Shown one piece after another: positions 34,561-43,359 of a stretch of 64,000 nt of DNA. How positions within the stretch are numbered: position 1 is the stretch's first letter; every line of letters begins with the position of its first letter. The stretch covers positions 31,083-95,082 of the forward strand of contig NVXR01000012.1 in NCBI GenBank assembly GCA_002733995.1, given 5' to 3'. A program made the translations under genes and the position numbers. The notes under the pieces are model-generated. The model was not told where the DNA came from, did not search any database, and was given only the letters and a program-made list of their open reading frames with translations. Source of the DNA: Desulfotalea sp. (GTDB lineage Bacteria > Desulfobacterota > Desulfobulbia > Desulfobulbales > Desulfocapsaceae).

Positions 34561-35739
34561 ATGAAATCTATACTGGATTTGCAGCTGGATTCAAAAAGAG
34601 TACTTCTGCGTGCGGATTTTAATGTACCCATGGATGCTGATAAGAATATTACAGATGATATTCGTATACGTATGGTTTTGCCCACGATACAGCATATCCT
34701 AAAAGAGAAAGGTAGATTAATTGTCTGTTCCCATATGGGACGGCCAAAGGGGCAGAGGAATGATGATTATAGTTTGGCTCCTGTGGCGTCCCATCTTGCC
34801 AAGCTTTTGGGGAGGTCGGTAACCCTTGCACCAGATTGTATTGGTACCGAGGTCGAAACCCTTGTGGCTGCAATGGGGAACGGTGACATTGTTCTGTTGG
34901 AAAACCTGCGTTTCCATAAAGAGGAAACCGAGAACGGAGCCAACTTTTCAAAGCAATTGAGTGGTCTGGCAGAGGTGTATATTAATGATGCTTTTGCTGT
35001 ATCCCATAGAGCCCATGCCTCCGTCGTTGGTGTGGCGGAGTTGGTTGCTGAAAAAGGTGCCGGCTTTTTGCTGCAAACAGAGATAGATTTCTTTCATAAA
35101 TCCCTGGATCAGGCGGTGAGGCCTCTGATGGCGGTGGTCGGGGGTGCGAAGGTGTCGTCGAAGCTTGGTGCCCTTGTGAATATGTTGGATAAGGTTGATC
35201 GAATGATCATTGGTGGAGCTATGGCCAACACCTTTCTCAAAAGCATGGGCATAAGCGTTGGTGCTTCGAAGGTGGAAGATGATCTTTTAGATGCTGCCAA
35301 AAACTTTATAGATGCGGCGGATAAGAAAGGGGTTAAACTCTTTTTACCGGTGGATTTTGTGGTTGCGGATAAGTTTGCAGCGGATGCAGTTGTTAGGACT
35401 GTGACCTTTAGGGACATTCCTGATGGCTGGATGGCCCTTGATATCGGCCCCGCATCCACTTTGCTGTTCAAAGAAGCCCTGGAGGGTGTGAAAACAATCC
35501 TCTGGAACGGTCCTATGGGCGTTTTTGAAATGGATGCCTACTCCAGAGGAACCATGGTGATTTGTCAGGATATTGCCGCTTCTTCGGCACTGTCTATTGT
35601 TGGTGGTGGGGATACCAATGCAGCGGTAAAAAAAGCTGGCGAAGAGAAAAATATTTCGTATATGTCAACAGGTGGTGGAGCGTTTCTGCAGTTGATGGAA
35701 GGAAAAAAACTTCCAGGGGTTGAAGTCCTTTCAAATTAA
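34561..35739 (+). CDS. pgk: Phosphoglycerate kinase
   Basis: A full-length (392 residues) monomeric kinase interconverting 1,3-bisphosphoglycerate and 3-phosphoglycerate. Conserved motifs: RVLLRADFNVPMD near 13-26, CSHMGRPKG near 58-66, LLENLRFHKEE, YINDAFAVSHRAHAS, VVGGAKVSSK and the C-terminal WNGPMGVFE and STGGGAFLQLMEG. 222 bases after rimI, the gap holding small hairpins but no gene. Same strand as gap, tpiA and secG. Confidence 0.97.
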   Translation: MKSILDLQLDSKRVLLRADFNVPMDADKNITDDIRIRMVLPTIQHILKEKGRLIVCSHMGRPKGQRNDDYSLAPVASHLAKLLGRSVTLAPDCIGTEVETLVAAMGNGDIVLLENLRFHKEETENGANFSKQLSGLAEVYINDAFAVSHRAHASVVGVAELVAEKGAGFLLQTEIDFFHKSLDQAVRPLMAVVGGAKVSSKLGALVNMLDKVDRMIIGGAMANTFLKSMGISVGASKVEDDLLDAAKNFIDAADKKGVKLFLPVDFVVADKFAADAVVRTVTFRDIPDGWMALDIGPASTLLFKEALEGVKTILWNGPMGVFEMDAYSRGTMVICQDIAASSALSIVGGGDTNAAVKKAGEEKNISYMSTGGGAFLQLMEGKKLPGVEVLSN

Positions 35740-35888
35740 CTGTTATTGCGTTAATATTTTGTATAATCCTGTACTTTGAGTTTGGCGACTCGGTCTTTAT
35801 CTGGTTCTAGGTAGAGAGCCTGCTGCAGAGAAGGATATAACACGAACCTCGGATGTAGAGCTTTTACAACACCATCATGGAGTGATAT

Positions 35889-36647
35889 ATGGCAACACGC
35901 AAGGCCTTACTGGCCGGAAACTGGAAAATGCATACCAATGCTGCTACGGGCTGTAAATTAGCCGTTGCTGTGGCAAACAGTTGTGCTAAGTACGATGATC
36001 GAGAGGTGCTGATTGCACCCCCCTTTACAATTATGCGCGACGTTGCTCACGCACTAAAAGAAAGTGCAATAATCATTGCTTCCCAAAATGTATGTTGGGA
36101 GCAAGAGGGTGCTTTTACGGGTGAAATATCTCCTGGTATGGTAAAGGACGCGGGTGGAGCAGCTGCAATAGTCGGCCACTCGGAGCGTCGTCAGATTTTT
36201 GGTGAAACTGACGAAATGGTGAACAACAGAGTCAAAGGCGGCTTAGCATTTGGGCTCATGGTTATCTTCTGTATCGGTGAAACGCTTGATGAGCGAGAAG
36301 AAAAGCGTACCTTTGCCGTTCTTGAGGAGCAGGTGCGAAAAGGACTCGCCGGTGTGGCTGCAAAAGATATGTTAAATGTTGTTATTGCGTATGAACCTGT
36401 TTGGGCGATCGGCACTGGAGAGACTGCATCAAAAGAACAGGCTCAGGAAGCTCATGCCTTCGTAAGAGAAATAATTGCAGAAATATATGAAAAAACAGTT
36501 GCTGAGCAAATCCGAATATTGTATGGTGGCTCGGTCAAACCAAGCAATGTTGATGAGTTAATGGCCCAGCCAGATATTGACGGAGCATTAGTTGGCGGAG
36601 CGTCCCTAGAAGCTGAGTCGTTTGGACGCATTATCAATTTTAAATAA
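35889..36647 (+). CDS. tpiA: Triosephosphate isomerase
   Basis: A 252-residue TIM barrel enzyme that interconverts dihydroxyacetone phosphate and glyceraldehyde-3-phosphate. LLAGNWKMHTN (Asn/Lys active site) is near residue 8. AAIVGHSERRQIFGETDE holds the catalytic His, IAYEPVWAIGTGETAS the catalytic Glu, and ILYGGSVKPSN the phosphate loop. ATG at 35889. Its stop is 18 bases before the secG start. Confidence 0.97.
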   Translation: MATRKALLAGNWKMHTNAATGCKLAVAVANSCAKYDDREVLIAPPFTIMRDVAHALKESAIIIASQNVCWEQEGAFTGEISPGMVKDAGGAAAIVGHSERRQIFGETDEMVNNRVKGGLAFGLMVIFCIGETLDEREEKRTFAVLEEQVRKGLAGVAAKDMLNVVIAYEPVWAIGTGETASKEQAQEAHAFVREIIAEIYEKTVAEQIRILYGGSVKPSNVDELMAQPDIDGALVGGASLEAESFGRIINFK

Positions 36648-36665
36648 TTTAACTTTGTTGACTGT

Positions 36666-37025
36666 ATGGACACTTTACTCACAATTTTACACATTAGCGT
36701 TTGCCTTTTTCTGGTTGGCATTGTATTGCTGCAGCATGGTAAAGGTGCAGATATTGGTGCTAGTTTTGGTGGATCCAGTCAGTCTCTTTTTGGAACAGAA
36801 GGTCCGTTGCCGTTGTTGAATAAGATTACAACTGCTGTGGCAATCATTTTTATGTTGACTTCTGTTTCATTAGCGTATATTTCATCTCGGACAGGTAAAA
36901 CTTCAGTGATGAGCGGGGTGACAGTAAGTCAGCCTGCCGCAGAGATTGCAGTTCCAATAGCAAAAGAAGATATGATAATGGAACCTGTAGCAGTAGAGAC
37001 AAATAAAGAAAAAGTAGCAGAGTAA
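36666..37025 (+). CDS. secG: Preprotein translocase subunit SecG
   Basis: A 119-residue inner-membrane protein. Two membrane helices (about 5-22 and 55-75) flank the conserved loop HGKGADIGASFGGSSQSLFGTEG, of which QHGKGAD and FGGSSQ are visible hallmarks. The C-terminal 40 residues are charged and acidic, longer than in E. coli. The tpiA-secG-tRNA-Leu order is common in Proteobacteria. The tRNA begins 20 bases after the stop. Confidence 0.95.
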   Translation: MDTLLTILHISVCLFLVGIVLLQHGKGADIGASFGGSSQSLFGTEGPLPLLNKITTAVAIIFMLTSVSLAYISSRTGKTSVMSGVTVSQPAAEIAVPIAKEDMIMEPVAVETNKEKVAE

Positions 37026-37044
37026 GACATATATAGAAATGTGT

Positions 37045-37129
37045 GCCGAAGTGGTGAAATTGGTAGACGCGCACGCTTGAGGGGCGTGTGGGGCAACCCG
37101 TGCCGGTTCGACTCCGGCCTTCGGCACCA
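37045..37129 (+). tRNA. tRNA-Leu (anticodon GAG)
   Basis: Acceptor GCCGAAG (37045-37051) pairs with CTTCGGC (37119-37125), then discriminator A and encoded CCA. Anticodon stem CACGC/GCGTG surrounds GAG at 37079-37081. A class II variable arm (TGGGGCAACCC) and GGTTCGACTCC T-arm are present. Directly downstream of secG. Confidence 0.96.
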
Positions 37130-37140
37130 TCTTTTTGTAC

Positions 37141-37197
37141 AAAGACTTACACCAAAGTCTTTTCAACCCGCAACTGGAAACAGTTTGCGGGTTTTTT
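37141..37197 (+). terminator. Tandem terminator hairpins after tRNA-Leu
   Basis: First hairpin AAAGACTT (37141-37148) / AAGTCTTT (37155-37162). Second hairpin, arms AACCCGCAACTG (37165-37176) and CAGTTTGCGGGTT (37181-37193) with a GAAA loop and one bulged T, is followed by a long T-rich run. It should end the gap-to-tRNA transcript. Confidence 0.88.
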
Positions 37198-37591
37198 CTT
37201 GTTTTTTTTTGCACCTTTCTCAGTAGTGTCGGGCTAATGTATATGGGGATTATTGTTGGGCCCTCGACTTATCAGTACTAAAACACCAGCTGTCACATCT
37301 GTTGTGTTAGTACAGCCGCTAGCGTAGTAGCCATGGTTAACACTTCATATTGGTACTACTACTCCTTAGTTAAAATTTTCCTGGTGCAAGGGAATTTTCT
37401 GGGAGAAAGAGAGTTATTGTGGTTTCATTATGTATCACATGACACTCTGTGGTAGGATTGTTTTCAAGGATGGGATAGTTGAGTAAGGAGGCGGGGAGTC
37501 ATAGCTTCGATTTGACGATTTTCTACTTGTTAATTTATACAACAGCACTGTGAAATTCACTCATAACCGATACTTATAATAAGGGAGATTA
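37198..37591. other. Intergenic region, nothing identified beyond one weak stem
   Basis: About 390 bases before the PAS-GGDEF gene. A partial inverted repeat around 37274-37313 (GTACTAA...TTAGTAC with one bulge) is seen. No gene or clear promoter assigned. Confidence 0.4.
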
Positions 37592-38548
37592 ATGTCTTTT
37601 TCGAATTATTTGGATGATGTCCATAAAGAATTGCTCTGGGCCAAGAAGCGATTAGAAATTATCTTTGAACATAATGCGGCTGGTATATTCGTCGTCGATG
37701 AGAATAGAGATATTATCATGGTCAATCAAAGATTTTGTGACATTGTAGGATTTAGCAAAAAAGAACTCTTAGGACAAAACGCCTGTTTTGCGCATATTAG
37801 CCAAGAGTCCTGCGAAGCTTTTGGCAAATACTTCTTGGAAGCAAAGGATGATTTAGAAGTAAAAATAGAATATTACGTCAAGAAAAAAGGTTGCGATGGT
37901 GTTTGGGTTGAATTCTTCGGTTCAAAAATAGAACTTGATGACGAACATAGTGGCGTTATATGGAGTATTATAGATATCAGTGAGCGTAAGTTAGCCGAAG
38001 AAACTATTCAAAAACTCGCTTTCTACGATACGCTGACAGGTTTAACCAATAGACGGCTACTCGAAGATAGGCTCTCTTTGATGATAGCCAATAAAAAAAG
38101 AAATAATGACCATGGTGCTGTGCTCTTTTTGGATTTAGATAATTTCAAAGTCCTTAATGATAAATTTGGTCATCTAGCAGGGGATTCTTTTTTAATAGAG
38201 GTTGCTCGTCGCCTCTTATCTTGTGTGAGAGACGTCGATACCGTTTCACGTTTTGGTGGTGATGAGTTTATCGTAGTTATTGATGGGCTGTCTGATGATA
38301 AAGATACTGCCGAAAAAGAAATTTTGGTTTTTGCTCGAAAGATTCTCGGCAGACTCAGTGAGCCATACATCATCAATTCGCCTAGCAATGACAAACCTAA
38401 TGATACTATTGAGCATTTATCCTCCGCCAGTATCGGTATCTCTCTATTTAGTAGAGATGATAAAAATAAAGACATTGTCTTAGATCGAGCTGATAAGGCT
38501 ATGTATCTTGTGAAAAAATCGGGAAAAAATAATATAAACGTGATGTGA
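37592..38548 (+). CDS. PAS-GGDEF diguanylate cyclase
   Basis: A 318-residue cytoplasmic signalling enzyme making cyclic di-GMP. A PAS domain covers residues about 20-135 (IIFEHNAAGIFVVDENRDII, with VIWSIIDISERK as the exit helix). A GGDEF domain covers about 145-318 (FYDTLTGLTNRRLLEDRL, LFLDLDNFKVLND). The active loop FGGDEFIVV is intact, and an RDVD inhibition site sits five residues before it, so product inhibition is expected. No membrane segment. The sensed ligand is unknown. Monocistronic. c-di-GMP commonly regulates exopolysaccharide and pili, both encoded in this window, but a link is not shown. Confidence 0.93.
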   Translation: MSFSNYLDDVHKELLWAKKRLEIIFEHNAAGIFVVDENRDIIMVNQRFCDIVGFSKKELLGQNACFAHISQESCEAFGKYFLEAKDDLEVKIEYYVKKKGCDGVWVEFFGSKIELDDEHSGVIWSIIDISERKLAEETIQKLAFYDTLTGLTNRRLLEDRLSLMIANKKRNNDHGAVLFLDLDNFKVLNDKFGHLAGDSFLIEVARRLLSCVRDVDTVSRFGGDEFIVVIDGLSDDKDTAEKEILVFARKILGRLSEPYIINSPSNDKPNDTIEHLSSASIGISLFSRDDKNKDIVLDRADKAMYLVKKSGKNNINVM

Positions 38549-39356
38549 CAAAATCTAGGGTTTTGCGCACTACGCGAGTAGTTAAAAAACATGGCGAAAG
38601 ATAGGATCTTCAAAAATCCTTCCCGGGATTGGTTTTTTCTCATGTTTGCATCCAGAAAAGTAAACTTTACGAAAAATTATTTGCATCAACCAGCACAACT
38701 AACCGGTTAAATTGGTTAGTTGCAGTGTGCGCACGCGCCGCTGAAATTCAATTCCCTCCCTCCTCCCCACCGAGCGCTATCTAAGAGCCCATTCTCAGAG
38801 CTGACTTTTCCCTTCGGTCTCCTTGGGGCCCATTACTTAGGTGTAAATTATGTCGCTATGCCACTCACGCCGTGATTTTGTACCATTTATGGTGTGGTGG
38901 ATGCTTATTCCACAAGCCAGTTGCTGACGAGCACCATGGTGCATTGCTCAAGATAGCTATCTTATTCCTCTCTGCCTTGTTTCGAAGAGACTCATTTTTC
39001 TCGTTTTCTCCTCCCCACTTAAGTAGGCAAGCCACTTTTTTGCCAATATCTATAGTGCAACGGTGCCCACCAACGTCCTATCTTGTCGATTCAGGGCTTG
39101 GCTCAGTTGCTTGGGTTATTCCAGAGACTTTGTCTATGCCATGTCCCATCTCAATGTTCATTTGAATATTAAATCAATAGGGTCGGGAACTAAGTCAGGT
39201 GCTTGTTGATGAGCATCTGGTCTTGCTTTTTCCATTAACCTATACTATTTGAAAACATGTCACCGTAGCTTACGGTGTATAGGATTGTGAAATGAGGAGG
39301 CAGAAGATACACCGTTGGATCTAGCCTACTGTTTTCGTAAATAAATAGGTGATGCA
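38549..39356. other. Long intergenic region with hairpin, no supported gene
   Basis: About 800 bases. A perfect 9-bp hairpin CAACTAACC (38696-38704) / GGTTAGTTG (38714-38722) may end the diguanylate cyclase transcript. A plus frame at 38872-39165 has a peculiar composition and no ribosome site. The opposite strand there is also nearly open, with one TAG, and could be a decayed gene. Neither is supported. Confidence 0.4.
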
Positions 39357-39869
39357 GTGCAGGAATTGAAATATTTACAGGGGTATTCTGAGCAGCTTAT
39401 AGATCAGGTCCGGAGCTTGATAGCAGGAAATAAATTACAAACATTCCTGCTACAAAAATATCCAAATGAACATGAGATTCGTACAGACAAGGCTCTCTAC
39501 GAGTATGTAATCGCAATAAAAAATAGCTGCATGCGGCAATCACTGCCCTTAAGTAAGGTGCTCTTCGACTCAAAAATCAAGATGCAGCATCAAGCACTTG
39601 GGGTGCATAAATTTATATCCCGGGTACAGGGCGGTAAACTGAAAGCCAAAAATGAGATTCGCATTGCCTCTACTTTTAGAGACGCACCGGAACCCCTTCT
39701 CCATATGATTGTCGTCCATGAACTCGCCCATCTTAAAGAAAAGGAACACAACAAGGCGTTTTTCAGACTCTGCAAGCATATGGAGCCTGACTACCATCAG
39801 CTTGAATTTGATATGCGTCTCTATATGACACTACTCGATATTTTAGGGCCGTTATATGTAGATGAATAA
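39357..39869 (+). CDS. YgjP-like (M48/DUF45) metal-dependent hydrolase
   Basis: A 170-residue protein with the zinc-binding motif VVHELAHLKEKEHNKAFFRL near residues 119-138 (His-Glu-x-x-His plus a further His), followed by MEPDYHQLEFDMR. This is the core of the YgjP/UTP pyrophosphatase-like or WLM-type metallopeptidase group. The N-terminal 60 residues are helical and unrecognised. Start GTG at 39357, with AGGTGA five bases upstream. Proteolytic activity is not proven for the family. Confidence 0.75.
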   Translation: MQELKYLQGYSEQLIDQVRSLIAGNKLQTFLLQKYPNEHEIRTDKALYEYVIAIKNSCMRQSLPLSKVLFDSKIKMQHQALGVHKFISRVQGGKLKAKNEIRIASTFRDAPEPLLHMIVVHELAHLKEKEHNKAFFRLCKHMEPDYHQLEFDMRLYMTLLDILGPLYVDE

Positions 39870-40007
39870 GCGTATGTTGATTAATTGTCAGATGGGCGCT
39901 GTTTGAAATTGCCGAGAAAGGTGTTGAAGCTACTCTAAGGTCTTGTAACTTCTCCATAGTCTCTATTGGAGCTGAATATGTCCCTTTCACCGGCAAGTAT
40001 AGAGTTT

Positions 40008-41258
40008 CTACATCATCTCAATGGCGCAAGCCATTGAAACGCCGCCACCACCACAAAGAGTGGCGAGACCAAGGGATTTGTTCCGCTTCTTCATTGCATG
40101 AATCAAGGTGACAATAACCCGTGCGCCGGTTGATCCTACTGGGTGGCCAAGGCCAATTCCGGAGCCGTTGACGTTTGTTATTTCTCGGTTTAGGCCAAGT
40201 TCTTTTTCACAGCCCAGGTATTGCGCTGCAAAAGCCTCATTTAATTCGATTAATTCAAAATCAATGACCTTAAGTCCACTTCTTTGTTCAAGATGGCGAA
40301 CGGCAGGAACCGGGGATAGACCCATGAGTGAGGGGTGGCATCCCCCGCGGCCAATGGCTTTTATTTTTGCAAGTGGCGCAATGCCCAGTTCTTGTGCCTT
40401 GTCGGCCGACATGAGTAGTATCCCCGTCGATCCGTCATTCAGTCCACTGGAGTTTCCTGCTGTAACCTTACCTGTTTTTGGCACAAAGGCGGGGGAGAGT
40501 TTTTGTAAATCTGCCAATTTCAGATCTGGTCTGAATTGTTCATCTTTGTCAAAAATAATTGCGTCCTTTTTACGTCTGGGGACTGTTACCGGTACAATTT
40601 CTTCCGCAAAAGAACCGTCTTTTGTTGCTCGTTCACTCTCATTGTGACTTCTTAGGGCAATATCATCCATCTCTTCCCTGCTGATGTCTAAATATTGGGC
40701 TATAAATTCAGCAGTGTGTCCCATGATGTACGGTTTGCCTTTAAAGTAACTGAGAGGTGCTTCTTCGGCATTTGCAGGGCTTGTTGCGGCATCGAGTAAA
40801 ACATGGGAACCACAGTGTAGAGCGCGAATCATGGTGTCAACCAGGGTCTGGTCCTGGAGCCGACAGCCCCATCTTGCTGCCGGGAGCGTATAGGCAACAC
40901 TGGACATATGTTCAACGCCACCGGCTAGAATAATATCGGCCATATCGGCCTGGATCATAGCCATACCAGAAATGACTGCTTCCATTCCTGAGATGCAAAC
41001 CCTGTTAACGGTTGTAGCGGTGGTTGACGGCGGAATACCGGCCATTAGAGATGCAACACGAGCCACATTGAGGGTGTCGGCTGGCTCCATACAACAACCG
41101 TAGCGGATATCATCTATCATTTCAGGCAAAACCTTAGCTCGTCTGATAGCTTCTTTCATGGTCACAGTTGCAAGATCTACTGCGCTCATATCTCGAAGAG
41201 TGCCACCAAAAGCACCAATGGCAGTTCTGCAAGCCGAGACTATTACAACTTCTTTCAT
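40008..41258 (-). CDS. Thiolase (acetyl-CoA C-acyltransferase)
   Basis: A 416-residue thiolase that condenses or cleaves acyl-CoA. The nucleophile Cys88 is in NRVCISGMEAV, and the general bases are His372 in GIGLGHPVGSTGAR and Cys402 in LCGGGGVSMA. All three are intact. The start is the second ATG of the frame, at 41258, since AGGAG lies eight bases before it. It follows the acyl-CoA ligase gene by about 90 bases on the same strand and should share its sigma54 promoter. Together they point to activation and thiolytic breakdown of a carboxylic acid; direction and chain length cannot be read. Confidence 0.93.
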   Translation of the reverse strand: MKEVVIVSACRTAIGAFGGTLRDMSAVDLATVTMKEAIRRAKVLPEMIDDIRYGCCMEPADTLNVARVASLMAGIPPSTTATTVNRVCISGMEAVISGMAMIQADMADIILAGGVEHMSSVAYTLPAARWGCRLQDQTLVDTMIRALHCGSHVLLDAATSPANAEEAPLSYFKGKPYIMGHTAEFIAQYLDISREEMDDIALRSHNESERATKDGSFAEEIVPVTVPRRKKDAIIFDKDEQFRPDLKLADLQKLSPAFVPKTGKVTAGNSSGLNDGSTGILLMSADKAQELGIAPLAKIKAIGRGGCHPSLMGLSPVPAVRHLEQRSGLKVIDFELIELNEAFAAQYLGCEKELGLNREITNVNGSGIGLGHPVGSTGARVIVTLIHAMKKRNKSLGLATLCGGGGVSMACAIEMM

Positions 41259-41347
41259 GCTCATCTCCTTTGTAATGAAAATGGAATCTATTCCTATAGG
41301 TAATTGTAGCGGATGTATATTTTATAAGGGTGACGCTGGCTTTTCGA

Positions 41348-43006
41348 TCAGCAAACCTCTGTTGAGTATTGTTTGCGCAATTCTCTTTTGTTGAGTTTGC
41401 CGACACTGGTTTTAGCGATTGTCTCCACAAGCATGACCTGGTCAGGAACACCGTATTTGGGGATTGTGCCGCTGTCGGCGAATTTCTTAATAAATTTTAT
41501 GATGTCGCCCTCAGATATTTCGCCTTTCTGATCGTCCTTGAGGATGACAAGAGCAAGTGGTCGTTCCCCCCACTTGCGGTCAGGAATACCGATAACAGCG
41601 GTTTCACTGACGCTGGGATGCTGGCTTATGATGTCTTCTAGTTCAAGGGATGAGATCCATTCGCCCCCCGTTTTGATGACATCTTTGAGTCTGTCGGTGA
41701 TCTGTAGGTACCCTTCTGGATCGATAAATCCGATATCTCCGGTATGCAGCCAGCCGCCTTCCCACAGTTCTTGACTTCTTTCTGGATCTTTCAGGTAGCC
41801 CTGGGTTAGCCAGGGGGTTCTTACTACAACTTCACCGGTGGTTTTGCCGTCATGGGGTACGGGCTGTGAATTTGCATCAAAAATTTCGATATAGGTGTTG
41901 CTGACAGGTAAGCCGGTACGGCAACGTAGTTTTACCTGTTCTTCCAGACCCTTCTCGAACAGGTATGGTTTAATGTTGGCAATGGTTAAGATGGGGCATG
42001 TCTCGCTCATGCCATAGCCTGTGAAGAGGTTAATTCCTAAGGATAGGGCATGGTGGCACTGCCCTTTGGAGAGTGCTGAGCCGCCAATTATGACCTTCCA
42101 GCCCTCAACATCCTTCTTCTTAATGTCTGGGTTGGTAAGTAGCATGTGCAGAATTGTTGGCACACAATGGGAAAAGGTAACGCCTTCTTTGGCGATTAAA
42201 TTCAGGAGCACCGAGGGCTCGTACTTGCCGGGGTATACCTGTTTAGCCCCAAGATGGGTCATCAGATACGGCATTCCCCATGCATGCACATGAAACATTG
42301 GGGTTATTGGCATGTAGACATCACTTGAGCTGATGTTTGCCTGGGAGTCACACGCACACAATGCCGACATGGTCGAGTATGTATGCAGTACAAGCTGGCG
42401 ATGGCTGAAGTACACACCTTTTGGCAAACCTGTTGTGCCGGTTGTGTAAAACGTTGTCGCCAGTGCATTTTCGTCAAAATCCGGAAAATCATAGAACTCG
42501 TCGCATGCCGCCAACAGTTCTTCATATTCGCCCTCGATGGGAAGTGTGGTTTCGGGACGCTTACCGGAATCGCTCATTAACACGATCTTTTTTACCGTAG
42601 TGAACTGGTCCTGGACCGCTTCCAGCAAGGGGAGAAACTCTTCGTTCACCAGGATGACATCGTCCTCTGCATGGTTGATGGTATAGATCAGTTGGTCCTG
42701 TGACAGCCTGATATTTACTGTATGTAAGACTACGCCCATCATTGGAATGGCAAAAAAACATTCGAGATATCGGTGGCTATCCCAATCCAGCACCGCCACG
42801 GTATCACCCTGTTTTACCCCTATACCTTCAAGGGCATGGGCGAGCTGTGAAACACGTTTCCCCATATCCTTATAGGTGTATCTCATCTTGTCTCGATAGA
42901 CTATTTCTTGGTCAGGCGCATAGATCAGCGGGGTGTGTAGCAGGTGCTTGATCAACAGTTGATAGGAATAGGCGGAATCATTTTTTGCAGGTATTTTAAC
43001 TGTCAT
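41348..43006 (-). CDS. Fatty acyl-CoA synthetase (AMP-forming)
   Basis: A 552-residue ANL-superfamily ligase that activates a carboxylic acid to its CoA thioester via an acyl-adenylate. The P-loop is FYTTGTTGLPKGV. Further motifs are GYGMSETCP, the A8 hinge ITDRLKDVIKTGGEWIS, and the C-terminal SVGKLNKRELR with the catalytic Lys. It resembles the medium/long-chain ligase group (AlkK-like: HVHAWGMPY, NPTTGTP-type binding). I choose ATG 43006, preceded by GAGG; the frame is open to 43054. The gene lies about 150 bases downstream of a sigma54 promoter and beside a sigma54 activator gene. Confidence 0.92.
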   Translation of the reverse strand: MTVKIPAKNDSAYSYQLLIKHLLHTPLIYAPDQEIVYRDKMRYTYKDMGKRVSQLAHALEGIGVKQGDTVAVLDWDSHRYLECFFAIPMMGVVLHTVNIRLSQDQLIYTINHAEDDVILVNEEFLPLLEAVQDQFTTVKKIVLMSDSGKRPETTLPIEGEYEELLAACDEFYDFPDFDENALATTFYTTGTTGLPKGVYFSHRQLVLHTYSTMSALCACDSQANISSSDVYMPITPMFHVHAWGMPYLMTHLGAKQVYPGKYEPSVLLNLIAKEGVTFSHCVPTILHMLLTNPDIKKKDVEGWKVIIGGSALSKGQCHHALSLGINLFTGYGMSETCPILTIANIKPYLFEKGLEEQVKLRCRTGLPVSNTYIEIFDANSQPVPHDGKTTGEVVVRTPWLTQGYLKDPERSQELWEGGWLHTGDIGFIDPEGYLQITDRLKDVIKTGGEWISSLELEDIISQHPSVSETAVIGIPDRKWGERPLALVILKDDQKGEISEGDIIKFIKKFADSGTIPKYGVPDQVMLVETIAKTSVGKLNKRELRKQYSTEVC

Positions 43007-43153
43007 CACTGTTCCTCTCTTAGGTTTTGCGGTAAGACAGATCATTTTCGCCAAAAGGTTTGTGAAAACACTCTGTCGCGTAATATGTTCTAAGTCTTTG
43101 GGAAGATCGTGAGCTTTTGCCTAGATTGAATAGCAGCTTTCACCGCCGAGAGT

Positions 43154-43169
43154 AGCAATATTGAGGCCA
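43154..43169 (-). promoter_or_regulatory. Sigma54 (-24/-12) promoter of the ligase-thiolase operon
   Basis: On the minus strand the sequence TGGCCTCAATATTGCT matches the sigma54 consensus TGGCAC-N5-TTGCW at the invariant GG and GC pairs with the required spacing, plus TTGCT. It lies about 150 bases before the ligase start, and the gene for a sigma54 activator is immediately upstream. Confidence 0.7.
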
Positions 43170-43248
43170 GCGGTGGGTAAACTATGTAAAGATAATAATA
43201 TTAGGTTGCTGGGCTATTGTTGCGGGTTTGAGTCGTGTTGGGGCGAAC

Positions 43249-43356
43249 GAGTAGTGGACGACTCGGTAGATGGGGCGCTCTGTTCTTAAACTCTTTGGAT
43301 CATTAGGTATTATGCTGGTGAGTAGTAAACGACTCAAACCGAGTAGCTAATAACTC
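43249..43356. promoter_or_regulatory. Three dyad sites, probable activator-binding region (UAS)
   Basis: Three 16-bp sites share the dyad pattern GAGTNG(T)NN(A)CNACTC: GAGTAGTGGACGACTC at 43249-43264, GAGTAGTAAACGACTC at 43320-43335 and GAGTAGCTAATAACTC at 43341-43356 (weaker centre). A half-site GAGTCGT lies at 43230-43236. They lie about 80-190 bases upstream of the sigma54 promoter, the normal place for enhancer sites, and end at the regulator's stop codon. Confidence 0.65.
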
Positions 43357-43359
43357 ATT

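Noticed and set aside
38872..39165. 97-codon frame in the gap before the YgjP-like gene
   Set aside because: No ribosome site; composition odd; the opposite strand is nearly open as well, so a chance or decayed frame is more likely.
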